Assembly: GCA_905233295.1 (NCBI GenBank)
Contig: CAJODX010000078.1
Location: forward strand, 1-5,324
DNA from: an uncultured Synergistales bacterium
Lineage (GTDB): Bacteria; Synergistota; Synergistia; Synergistales; Aminobacteriaceae
Reading direction: 5' to 3'
DNA length: 5,324 nt
Shown here: one piece after another, positions 1-5,036 of the stretch
Layout: every line of letters begins with the position of its first letter
How positions within the stretch are numbered: the stretch's first letter is position 1
Made by a program: the position numbers and the translations under genes
The notes under the pieces: model-generated
Told to the model about the DNA's origin: nothing
Databases searched by the model: none
Seen by the model: only the letters and a program-made list of their open reading frames with translations

Positions 1-75
1 AAAATATTTTTATATTTTTGTAGTGGCAAAAAATTTTTCTTCCACTGTATAATCGAAAAAATTTTGAAAAAATTC

Positions 76-103
76 AATTGTAAACTCAGGTAGGTTTACA
101 ATT
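76..103. repeat. Perfect 10-bp inverted repeat; operator or minus-strand terminator
   Basis: AATTGTAAAC at 76-85 and GTTTACAATT at 94-103 are exact reverse complements around an 8-nt spacer. Two readings are possible. Read on the minus strand, the hairpin is followed after three bases by six T residues (around 67-72), which is the layout of an intrinsic terminator, although the stem is unusually AT-rich. As double-stranded DNA, the half-sites TTGTAAAC and GTTTACAA match the half-sites known for BirA biotin operators. However, BirA operators usually have a gap of about 14-15 bases between 9-mers and here it is only 6. No biotin gene is visible in the window. The structure itself is certain; its role is not. 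Confidence 0.6.
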
Positions 104-178
104 CATTTTCGTTGAGGTGCAAAAAAATCTGTTTTTAATCGAAAAATTCTGCAAATCCGACAATGCCTTTTCAGTCAT
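86..178 (-). CDS. Possible 30-residue small protein, unrecognised
   Basis: On the minus strand an ATG (176-178) opens a 30-codon frame ending in TGA (86-88). AGGGAG at 185-190 lies six bases before the start, which is good SD spacing. The peptide begins MTEKALSDLQNF and has no clear hydrophobic segment or known motif. Its stop codon lies within the inverted repeat 76-103, which followed by T residues could terminate its transcript. No convincing promoter was found upstream. A 30-codon frame can arise by chance in AT-rich DNA, so this is a weak call that rests only on the SD and the terminator-like structure. Confidence 0.2.
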   Translation of the reverse strand: MTEKALSDLQNFSIKNRFFCTSTKMNCKPT

Positions 179-246
179 TTTTTTCTCCCTGTGTGTTTTC
201 ATACATGAAACTCAATTCACCTTCCGCTTAAAAAACGGAGGTCTTC

Positions 247-333
247 TTGCGATTTATGATAAAAATTTTTTCAACACTACATCGTTTTTTCGGTAAATGC
301 TGTTGCCTTGTCGGGCATTTGAAGCAGCCTTGA
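247..333 (+). CDS. Possible 28-residue small protein with TTG start, unrecognised
   Basis: GGAGG at 237-241 stands five bases before a TTG (247-249) that opens 28 codons and ends in TGA at 331-333. TTG starts are used by two real genes in this window, so the start type is credible. An in-frame ATG at 256 is an alternative, but it sits farther from the SD. The peptide is basic and hydrophobic at its N-terminus (MRFMIKIFSTLH) and contains a Cys-Cys-Cys run at residues 18-20. A second frame (TTG 330 to TGA 404, 24 codons) overlaps the stop as TTGA and encodes a hydrophobic stretch, but has no SD. I recognise neither. They may be remnants or chance frames. Confidence 0.18.
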   Translation: MRFMIKIFSTLHRFFGKCCCLVGHLKQP

Positions 334-358
334 CTTTTTTGCCGTTTAACATTAGTAT
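330..358 (+). promoter_or_regulatory. Candidate sigma-70-type promoter for tRNA-Gln and glmU-prs
   Basis: TTGACT at 330-335 matches five of six bases of the -35 consensus. After exactly 17 bases comes TAGTAT at 353-358, which matches four of six -10 bases. Transcription would start near 365, giving a leader of about 70 bases before the tRNA and a transcript that could continue into glmU. It is the best promoter pair on the plus strand of this upstream region. Confidence 0.45.
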
Positions 359-400
359 TCTCCTGTCTTTCTTCTTAATGGTCGCAGATAAAAAATTAAG

Positions 401-428
401 ATGACAGATATGTTTTATTTTTTTTATT
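401..428 (+). promoter_or_regulatory. Alternative tRNA-proximal promoter
   Basis: ATGACA at 401-406 matches five of six -35 bases and TTTATT at 423-428 matches four of six -10 bases, with a 16-base spacer. The start would fall at about 435, right at the tRNA 5' end, which is attractive for a tRNA gene. The -10 lies in a T-rich tract where such matches arise easily, so the call is weak and competes with the pair at 330-358. Confidence 0.28.
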
Positions 429-435
429 TTTTCGT

Positions 436-509
436 TGAGGTGTCGTCCAATGGCAGGACGCCGGACTTTGGATCCTGTAATGATGGTTCGAATCCATCCA
501 CCTCAGCCA
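436..509 (+). tRNA. tRNA-Gln (anticodon UUG)
   Basis: A full cloverleaf folds. The acceptor stem pairs 436-442 with 499-505 over seven bp. The D stem is GTCC/GGAC (445-448, 456-459) around a seven-base loop AATGGCA. The anticodon stem is 461-465 with 473-477, and the loop CTTTGGA (466-472) has anticodon TTG at 468-470. The variable loop has four bases, and the T arm is 482-498 with loop TTCGAAT. Discriminator G506 and an encoded CCA (507-509) follow. It should read CAA and, by wobble, CAG. The first pair is U1-A72 and the D loop has no extra base 20a; both features are known for tRNA-Gln that is charged through Glu-tRNA-Gln and GatCAB, so that route is inferred here. One anticodon-stem pair, C28-U42 (462 and 476), is mismatched. 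The gene lies 40 bases before glmU and may share its transcript. Confidence 0.97.
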
Positions 510-515
510 TATGAT
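510..515 (+). promoter_or_regulatory. Weak candidate -10 element between tRNA-Gln and glmU
   Basis: TATGAT directly after the tRNA CCA end matches five of six -10 bases. The only possible -35 at 17-base spacing is TTCGAA (487-492) inside the tRNA T loop, which matches three of six. It could give glmU some transcription independent of the tRNA, but it is a low-confidence match. Confidence 0.2.
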
Positions 516-520
516 TCAAA

Positions 521-539
521 TAACCTGCGGAGGCGGTTA
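521..539 (+). promoter_or_regulatory. glmU ribosome binding site held in a small hairpin loop
   Basis: GGAGG at 529-533 is the only good SD before glmU. It stands 16 bases from the ATG, farther than the usual 5-9. TAACC (521-525) and GGTTA (535-539) can pair over five bp and place the SD in a nine-base loop. The stem is short and may not be stable. If it forms, it presents the SD rather than burying it, and it does not shorten the distance to the ATG. Confidence 0.4.
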
Positions 540-549
540 AAGTAAAATT

Positions 550-1944
550 ATGAACAATCTTTGTGTTCTCATAATGGCAGCCGGCAAAGGCACACGAATG
601 AAAAGTGTTGTCCCTAAGGTTTTGCAGCCGATCCTTGATCGTCCTGTTATTGATTACGTTTTGAAAAGCGTTTTTGAAGCAGGAATAAATCCCGAAAATG
701 TAGGCGTTCTCGTAGGTTCAGGCGGTGAACTCGTTGAAGAACATCTGCGAAAAACTTTCCCTGAAGAATTAAATGTTTTATGGCAGCATGAACAGCTTGG
801 CACAGGACACGCGGTCAAATCAGCTCGGAATTTCTGGCAGCGTTATGATGATTTAATCGTTCTTAACGGAGATTTGCCGTTGATAAAACCAGAAAGTCTG
901 AAAAATTTTATCAACGGTTTCGGCAGCGATGACTGCACCGTTATATCTTTCAATGCAGAAGACCCGAAACAATACGGGCGCATAATCCGTAATGAAAATT
1001 CAGTGAAAATTGTCGAAGCCAAAGACGCTTCAGATGAGGAGTTAAAAATCCGCGAAGTCAACGCAGGCTGTTATGCATTCAAAGTAAAATCTCTCGAAAA
1101 AGTTATTGACTTAATCAAAAACGAGAACGCTCAAAAAGAATATTATCTCCCTGACGCACTATTTTTAATGAATGAAAAAGGAATGCGGACGGGAGCTTTT
1201 ATTTTCCCTGAGTCTGAAATGCAGGGTATCAACAATCATGCTGAACTCGCAGAGGCAACTCGCGTTATGCGTGAAAGAATTTTGTTGCAATGGCTCGATG
1301 CAGGAGTCAGAATGCCTTCACCCGAAACTGTTTATATAAGTCCTGACGCAAAACTCTCAAAAGGCGTTGTCATAATGCCGAACGTCCAGATCTGGGGTAA
1401 AAGTGAAATCGGCGAAAATTCTTATATTGGATCGGGCTCAATCTTAACAAACGCAAAAATCGGCGAAAATGTTCAGATTATTGCTTACGCTGTAATCGAA
1501 AACAGTGAATTAAAAAATAATTCAAAAGCCGGACCTTTCTGTTACATTCGCGAAAATTCATGTCTCGAAGAAAAATCTTTCGCAGGAAAATTCGTTGAGC
1601 TTAAAAATTCAAAAATCGGCGAAAATTCAAAAGTCCCTCACCTTTCATATATGGGCGATGCGACTTTGGGACATGATGTCAATATCGGCGCGGGCAGCAT
1701 AACATGCAACTATGACGGCGAACATAAAAACAAAACTTTCATTGGCAATAACTGTTTTGTCGGTTCTGATACAATGTTCGTTGCGCCTGTTGAACTTGCT
1801 GACGGTGCTGCTACTGCGGCAGGTTCCGTTATAACTCAGGCTGTCCCTGAAAATTCTCTGGGAGTCGGCAGAGCGCGTCAGACTAATATAAAGAACTGGT
1901 CATTGCTTCACAATCATCTTAAAAAACCGAAAGGGGAAAAATAA
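550..1944 (+). CDS. glmU: Bifunctional UDP-GlcNAc pyrophosphorylase / glucosamine-1-phosphate acetyltransferase
   Basis: GlmU makes UDP-GlcNAc in the cytoplasm for peptidoglycan and other envelope polymers. Its C-terminal domain acetylates glucosamine-1-phosphate with acetyl-CoA, and its N-terminal domain adds UMP from UTP. The 464 residues are a normal full length. The uridylyltransferase domain (about 1-230) shows the LIMAAGKGTRM nucleotide loop at 7-17, Lys23, EQLGTGHAV at 81-89, the metal-binding Asp108 in NGDLPL, Glu156, Asn171 and Asn228. A linker leads to a left-handed beta-helix (about 255-450) of hexapeptide repeats such as SEIGEN and SKIGEN. Acetyltransferase residues align one position beyond the E. 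coli numbering as I know it: Arg334, Lys352, His364 (catalytic base), Tyr367, Asn378, Asn387-Tyr388, Lys393, Ser406 and Arg441. No key residue is missing. The gene follows tRNA-Gln by 40 bases and precedes prs by 2, so it is the first protein gene of the operon. Confidence 0.97.
   Translation: MNNLCVLIMAAGKGTRMKSVVPKVLQPILDRPVIDYVLKSVFEAGINPENVGVLVGSGGELVEEHLRKTFPEELNVLWQHEQLGTGHAVKSARNFWQRYDDLIVLNGDLPLIKPESLKNFINGFGSDDCTVISFNAEDPKQYGRIIRNENSVKIVEAKDASDEELKIREVNAGCYAFKVKSLEKVIDLIKNENAQKEYYLPDALFLMNEKGMRTGAFIFPESEMQGINNHAELAEATRVMRERILLQWLDAGVRMPSPETVYISPDAKLSKGVVIMPNVQIWGKSEIGENSYIGSGSILTNAKIGENVQIIAYAVIENSELKNNSKAGPFCYIRENSCLEEKSFAGKFVELKNSKIGENSKVPHLSYMGDATLGHDVNIGAGSITCNYDGEHKNKTFIGNNCFVGSDTMFVAPVELADGAATAAGSVITQAVPENSLGVGRARQTNIKNWSLLHNHLKKPKGEK
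1454..1626 (+). repeat. 17-bp direct repeats inside the glmU beta-helix
   Basis: The 17-mer CAAAAATCGGCGAAAAT occurs exactly at 1454-1470 and 1610-1626, and a related copy sharing 14 bases begins at 1406. All are in the same reading frame and encode the hexapeptide unit (A/S)KIGEN or EIGEN. The spacings of 51 and 156 bases equal 17 and 52 codons, close to one and three turns of the helix. They follow from protein structure and a shared codon choice, but they could recombine. Confidence 0.7.
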
Positions 1945-1946
1945 TC

Positions 1947-2915
1947 TTGTCCAGAGGTAACGGCATTAAAATCTTTTCGGGTACGGCGTATCCGGATTTT
2001 GCAGAACGCATATGCAAAGAACTTAATGTTCCTTTGTCAGATATCAAACACTACAGATTTTCAGACGGTGAAACGGGCGTGTCTCTGAACGAAAGCGTTA
2101 GAGGCGCGGACGTTTATCTGATTCAGCCTACATGTTCGCCGGCAAATGAAAATCTCATGCAGCTGCTCATCATGGCGGACGCAGCACGAAGAGATTCAGC
2201 TCATTATGTCAACGCCGTAATCCCTTATTTTGGTTATGCCAGACAGGATCGTAAGGCTAAACCCAGAGAGCCTATCACAGCAAAACTCGTTGCAAATATT
2301 CTTGCGCACGGCGGACGCATTGACAGGGTTATAACGGCTGATCTTCACGCAGGACAGCTTCAGGGATTTTTTGACATTCCTGTCGATCATTTAACCGGAA
2401 TGAAACTGCTGGCGGCGTATTTCAAGGAACATTTAGCCGAAGAGCTGAAACGCGGCGAAGTCGTTGTCGTTTCACCAGATGTCGGAGGAGTTGCAAGAGC
2501 GAGAAAATTTGCCGTTATGCTTGATGTTGATATTGCCATTGTCGATAAAAGACGCTCTTATGAAGTCGCGAACGTTTCCGAAGTCATGGACATTGTTGGA
2601 AATATAAAAGGACGCACGGCAATTCTTGTTGATGACATCATTGACACAGCAGGAACGATCTGCCACGCTGCTCACGGACTTGTCGAAAGAGGCTGCTCCA
2701 GAGTTTTTGCCTGTGCAACACACGCTGTTTTGTCAGGACCTGCAATGGAAAGAATCAGGGAATCTGTGATCGAAAAACTTGTTTTCACGGATACTATTCC
2801 GATTTCAGATGAAAAAAAATCCGATAGAATTTTGCAGCTTTCAATCGCGCCGTTATTTGCCGAAGCTATTAAGAGAGTTCATGGTGAACGTCCAATCAGC
2901 GATATGTTTGACTGA
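1947..2915 (+). CDS. prs: Ribose-phosphate pyrophosphokinase (PRPP synthetase)
   Basis: Prs transfers pyrophosphate from ATP to ribose 5-phosphate, giving PRPP for purine, pyrimidine, NAD, histidine and tryptophan synthesis. The 322 residues match the usual 310-320 of the class I bacterial enzyme. Motifs in order are RFSDGE at 37-42, YFGYARQDRK at 94-103 (ATP binding), DLHAGQLQGFF at 132-142 with the metal-ligand His134, the catalytic flexible loop DKRR at 200-203 (Lys201, Arg203) and the PRPP-binding loop VDDIIDTAGT at 228-237. The last motif has Ala where E. coli has Gly. The start is TTG at 1947; no ATG or GTG lies between it and the glmU stop at 1942-1944, and GGGG at 1933-1936 is a fair SD inside the glmU end. 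A 2-base gap implies translational coupling. glmU-prs is a widespread operon, and pairing cell-wall precursor with PRPP supply is the likely reason. The gene looks intact. Confidence 0.97.
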   Translation: MSRGNGIKIFSGTAYPDFAERICKELNVPLSDIKHYRFSDGETGVSLNESVRGADVYLIQPTCSPANENLMQLLIMADAARRDSAHYVNAVIPYFGYARQDRKAKPREPITAKLVANILAHGGRIDRVITADLHAGQLQGFFDIPVDHLTGMKLLAAYFKEHLAEELKRGEVVVVSPDVGGVARARKFAVMLDVDIAIVDKRRSYEVANVSEVMDIVGNIKGRTAILVDDIIDTAGTICHAAHGLVERGCSRVFACATHAVLSGPAMERIRESVIEKLVFTDTIPISDEKKSDRILQLSIAPLFAEAIKRVHGERPISDMFD

Positions 2916-2941
2916 AAAATGAATTTTTTAAATGTTATAAT
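2912..2941 (+). promoter_or_regulatory. Extended -10 promoter for hpf
   Basis: TATAAT at 2936-2941 is a perfect -10 and is preceded by TG at 2933-2934, the extended -10 arrangement, which lessens dependence on the -35. CTGAAA at 2912-2917 matches four of six -35 bases at an 18-base spacing. The start would fall near 2948, giving a leader of about 35 bases. Its position right after the prs stop lets hpf be expressed apart from glmU-prs, as suits a growth-phase gene. I see no terminator between prs and this promoter. Confidence 0.65.
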
Positions 2942-2982
2942 GTCGCTATGAATTTCGATAACTTTTTAGGAGAGTGAATATT

Positions 2983-3516
2983 ATGGATATTCGTTTTGTG
3001 CAGCGCGGCATCGAAATTGATGACAAACTCAGAGATTACATGGAGAAAAAAATTTCCCGTCTGGAAAAATTCTTCAGAAAAATTTTAAATTGCCAAATCG
3101 TTGTAACTCATCACAAAGGCAGCTTTAATGTCGAGACAACAGCGAACGCCAACGGAGTCATTTTGCGTGCTGAAGAAGATGCAACAGAGCCGAGAAAAGC
3201 TTTTGATCAGTCGCTGAAAAATCTTGAGCGCAGAATTAAAAAATATAATTCCTATCTCAAGGACAGAGCGCAGCTTGGTGCGGGCGAAGATTTCTCTTTC
3301 AGCCTTGAAGAAACCGCAGAAGCCGATACCGCAGCTCCGGCGATAGATAAAGTCAAAAAAGTAGAAATTCATCCAATGGAAACAGCCGAAGCTATTATGC
3401 AGATGGAATTAATCGGACATTCGTTCTTTATGTTCCAGAACGCAGACACAGGCGACATCAACGTGATTTATAAACGTGGCGAGGACAGCTACGGACTTCT
3501 TGAGCCTGTAAGATAA
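2983..3516 (+). CDS. hpf: Long-form ribosome hibernation promoting factor
   Basis: Long HPF binds the 30S decoding region of idle ribosomes and, through its C-terminal domain, pairs 70S particles into inactive 100S dimers in slow growth. From ATG 2983 the protein has 177 residues. Residues 1-97 form the S30AE/RaiA domain, starting MDIRFVQRGIEI and running through YMEKKISRLEKFF to a basic helix ending YLKDRA. A variable linker (about 98-124) is acidic. Residues 125-175 are the dimerisation domain, with KKVEIHPM, QMELIGHSFFMF and INVIYKRGEDSYGLLEP, a pattern typical of long HPF. A GTG at 2974 would add three residues but lies only one base after AGGAG (2968-2972). The ATG has ten bases of spacing and fits the family N-terminus, so I prefer it. 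It has its own extended -10 promoter. The cyclase gene follows after 86 bases. Confidence 0.94.
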   Translation: MDIRFVQRGIEIDDKLRDYMEKKISRLEKFFRKILNCQIVVTHHKGSFNVETTANANGVILRAEEDATEPRKAFDQSLKNLERRIKKYNSYLKDRAQLGAGEDFSFSLEETAEADTAAPAIDKVKKVEIHPMETAEAIMQMELIGHSFFMFQNADTGDINVIYKRGEDSYGLLEPVR

Positions 3517-3528
3517 CTGAAACAAATA

Positions 3529-3570
3529 CAGGGAGCAGTCAGGTTGGGGCAAAAAATCTGACACTCCCTG
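3529..3570 (+). terminator. Strong hairpin after hpf, without a U-tract
   Basis: CAGGGAG (3529-3535) pairs with CTCCCTG (3564-3570), and GTCAGG (3538-3543) pairs with TCTGAC (3557-3562), with one G-U pair. A 2/1 internal loop separates the two helices. The apical loop holds GGGGC and a run of six A. It starts 12 bases after the hpf stop. No T-run follows on either strand, so it is not a standard intrinsic terminator. It could protect the hpf mRNA 3' end, slow RNA polymerase or regulate the cyclase gene, whose SD begins 20 bases downstream. The structure is clear; calling it a terminator is only the nearest category. Confidence 0.4.
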
Positions 3571-3602
3571 ATGTTCTTAAAACAGGAACGGAGGGTTGAG
3601 AT

Positions 3603-4457
3603 TTGGATTTCAAAGAAACGAACTTTTATACTCAGGACGAAAATTTAATTTTGTTTATGAAAGAAGCTTTACATTGGGACAATTATAATTTTTGTTCTTT
3701 GAACAAAGTTCCTGACCCTGATGCTGAAAATATATTTATCGTAAAGAATATTCCGGAAAAAATTTATGAATACGCAAAATATATTTTAATTACGGACACG
3801 CCCGAAACTTTGAGTTTAAAAGAAATTGAATTGCTTTACGACATCTGGCCGGAAAAATTGACGCCGCCGCTGATGAAATTTTTTTTCGGAAGGCTTCATG
3901 GTCAGCTTCAGGCTGAAATTCAAAAATCAGCAACCGAATATATTTATCAGAAACGTTTGCTCGAAATGGCTCATCAGGATTATCTTACGGGCTTAAAAAC
4001 GCGCTGGTATCTTCAGGATTATGTTCAAAAAAACGATGATAAAGAAATTATCACGTGCATTTATTTTGATCTCGATAATTTCAAAGAGTTAAACGACACA
4101 TTTGGACATCAGGCAGGGGACAAGGCTCTTGCGTCAGTTGCTGAAATAATGCGGGACAGTTTCCCTGACGGTTGCACGGCTCGAATGGGCGGCGATGAAT
4201 TTATGGTCGTGCTTGTCGGCGAACGGAAAGTCAAAGACACTGAAACGCGCGTAAATTTTTTTATGAAAAATCTTTCCGATTACTGCAAAAGAACGGAAAC
4301 AATGAAAAATCTTTCAGTCAGTGCCGGAATTTCGCAGAGAGCGAATAAGAAAAAAACATTTGACACTCTCATTCACGAGAGCGATACGGCTCTTTACGCG
4401 GCGAAGAAAGCCGGAAAAAATTGCTGTATCGTATATCAGGATTCCCTTTCAGGATAA
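3603..4457 (+). CDS. Diguanylate cyclase (GGDEF) with degenerate receiver-like N-terminus
   Basis: The C-terminal half (about 120-280) is a GGDEF domain that should join two GTP into the second messenger cyclic di-GMP. It shows DYLTGLKTRWYL at 126-137, FDLDNFKELND at 155-165 with metal ligand Asp156, FGHQAGD at 167-173, the intact active-site GGDEF at 196-200, SAGIS at 240-244 and DTALYAAKKAGKN at 261-273. The usual Asn of the LTGLxNR motif is Thr133. The inhibitory RxxD site is absent: Phe and Gly occupy its two positions before GGDEF, so product inhibition there is unlikely. Residues 1-115 have no sure homology. Their length and the segment LYDIWPEKLTPPLMKFFFG (78-96) recall the end of a receiver domain, but no phosphoacceptor Asp is evident. 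No membrane segment is seen, so it should be cytosolic. Start TTG 3603 follows GGAGGG (3590-3595) by seven bases. No separate promoter is apparent, so readthrough from hpf is likely. Confidence 0.93.
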   Translation: MDFKETNFYTQDENLILFMKEALHWDNYNFCSLNKVPDPDAENIFIVKNIPEKIYEYAKYILITDTPETLSLKEIELLYDIWPEKLTPPLMKFFFGRLHGQLQAEIQKSATEYIYQKRLLEMAHQDYLTGLKTRWYLQDYVQKNDDKEIITCIYFDLDNFKELNDTFGHQAGDKALASVAEIMRDSFPDGCTARMGGDEFMVVLVGERKVKDTETRVNFFMKNLSDYCKRTETMKNLSVSAGISQRANKKKTFDTLIHESDTALYAAKKAGKNCCIVYQDSLSG

Positions 4458-5036
4458 TTCATCTATTTTTGCTTTTAATGCTCTGACATCATCCCATGTT
4501 AAATCTTTCGGGGAGCCTTTTTTTCTCGAAGGGTCGCGCAACAGATAACTCGGATGAAACATCGGAAGTAATTTTATTCCGCGCCAGTCAAACCATTGAC
4601 CGCGGAGAGCTGTTATACCTTTAGTCGAACCCAGAAGAGCTTTTGTTGCGACACCGCCGAGTGTAACGACTATTTTCGGACTCAGCAGCAGCATTTGAGC
4701 TTCAAGAAAATCTCTGCACGCCATAATTTCATTCAGAGCGGGATTTCGGTTTTCAGGCGGTCTGCATTTTATGGTGTTGGTGATGTAAACCGAACCTCTT
4801 GAAATTTTTCCGCCGTTTTCAAGAATCAATGTCAAAAGCTGTCCAGCCTGTCCTACGAAAGGTCTGCCGCTTAAATCTTCATCTTCGCCGGGAGCTTCGC
4901 CCACTATCATAACGCTACATTTTTCAATCGGACCTTCACCGGGTACAACATTATGCCGCGTTTCGCAAAGACCGCATTTTCTGCAATTTTCAATTTGTTT
5001 TTTCAGTTCCTGCCACGCTGAATTAATTTCAATCAT
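4449..5036 (-). CDS. Type-4 uracil-DNA glycosylase (4Fe-4S)
   Basis: The enzyme cuts uracil from DNA, the product of cytosine deamination or dUTP use, and starts base excision repair. The 195 residues are normal for family 4. Motif A is VGEAPGEDED at 45-54 followed by LSGRPFVGQAG (55-65), with the GEAPG form that marks family 4. Motif B is HPSYLLR at 161-167. Four cysteines in the family spacing should hold the iron-sulfur cluster: Cys18 and Cys21 (CRKC), Cys91 in IKCRPPENR and Cys107 in MACRDFL. The ATG at 5034-5036 is the only start available, since an in-frame stop lies eleven codons upstream. No SD precedes it; the leader there is almost pure A with some T. Its last nine bases overlap the end of the oppositely oriented cyclase gene, so the two transcripts must collide or terminate within each other's coding sequence. 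Confidence 0.95.
   Translation of the reverse strand: MIEINSAWQELKKQIENCRKCGLCETRHNVVPGEGPIEKCSVMIVGEAPGEDEDLSGRPFVGQAGQLLTLILENGGKISRGSVYITNTIKCRPPENRNPALNEIMACRDFLEAQMLLLSPKIVVTLGGVATKALLGSTKGITALRGQWFDWRGIKLLPMFHPSYLLRDPSRKKGSPKDLTWDDVRALKAKIDELS

Larger units (their letters stand above)
1..435. other. AT-rich intergenic region with no recognised gene
   Basis: This 435-base stretch before the tRNA gene holds no open frame that resembles a known protein and no structured RNA that I recognise. It is very rich in A and T runs. What it does hold is listed separately: a perfect 10-bp inverted repeat, two very short ORFs with plausible ribosome binding sites, two candidate promoters facing the tRNA, and a 14-nt copy of the tRNA 5' junction. 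Smaller structures include a 5-bp inverted repeat (AGTGG 22-26 with CCACT 42-46), a 6-bp one (TTTCAT 197-202 with ATGAAA 205-210), a 6-bp one (AAATGC 295-300 with GCATTT 315-320) and a 7-bp one (373-379 with 395-401). A T-rich tract fills 412-432. The string AATCGAAAAA occurs at 51-60 and again at 137-146. The gene to the left of the window is not visible. Confidence 0.7.

Noticed and set aside
163..231. 22-codon plus-strand frame starting ATG 163
   Set aside because: It has no SD and no recognisable content, and sits opposite a frame with a better SD.
843..1061. 72-codon minus-strand frame inside glmU
   Set aside because: It lies wholly within a well-supported gene, resembles no protein family and has no independent promoter or context.
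2196..2723. Minus-strand frames of 64 and 83 codons inside prs
   Set aside because: They are antisense shadows of the conserved prs reading frame, with Ser/Asn/Cys-rich composition typical of antisense translation.
2915..2928. A/T inverted repeat (AAAAAT with ATTTTT) after prs as a terminator
   Set aside because: The stem has no G-C pair and a two-base loop, so it would not form a terminating hairpin.
2974..2982. GTG start giving hpf three more residues
   Set aside because: It is only one base from the AGGAG SD, while ATG 2983 has workable spacing and matches the family N-terminus.
3085..3372. 95-codon minus-strand frame inside hpf
   Set aside because: It is antisense to a clear HPF domain and has no family resemblance.
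119..3560. Shared string GCAAAAAA(A)TCTG at 119-131 and 3549-3560
   Set aside because: It is short and A-rich with no common context, so chance similarity is the simplest reading.
3529..3602. c-di-GMP, preQ1 or mini-ykkC riboswitch before the cyclase gene
   Set aside because: The characteristic conserved segments of these classes, as I know them, are not present; only a plain hairpin is seen.
4321..4802. Plus-strand frames of 75 and 68 codons over the cyclase end and UDG
   Set aside because: They overlap conserved coding motifs in other frames and carry no SD or motif of their own.
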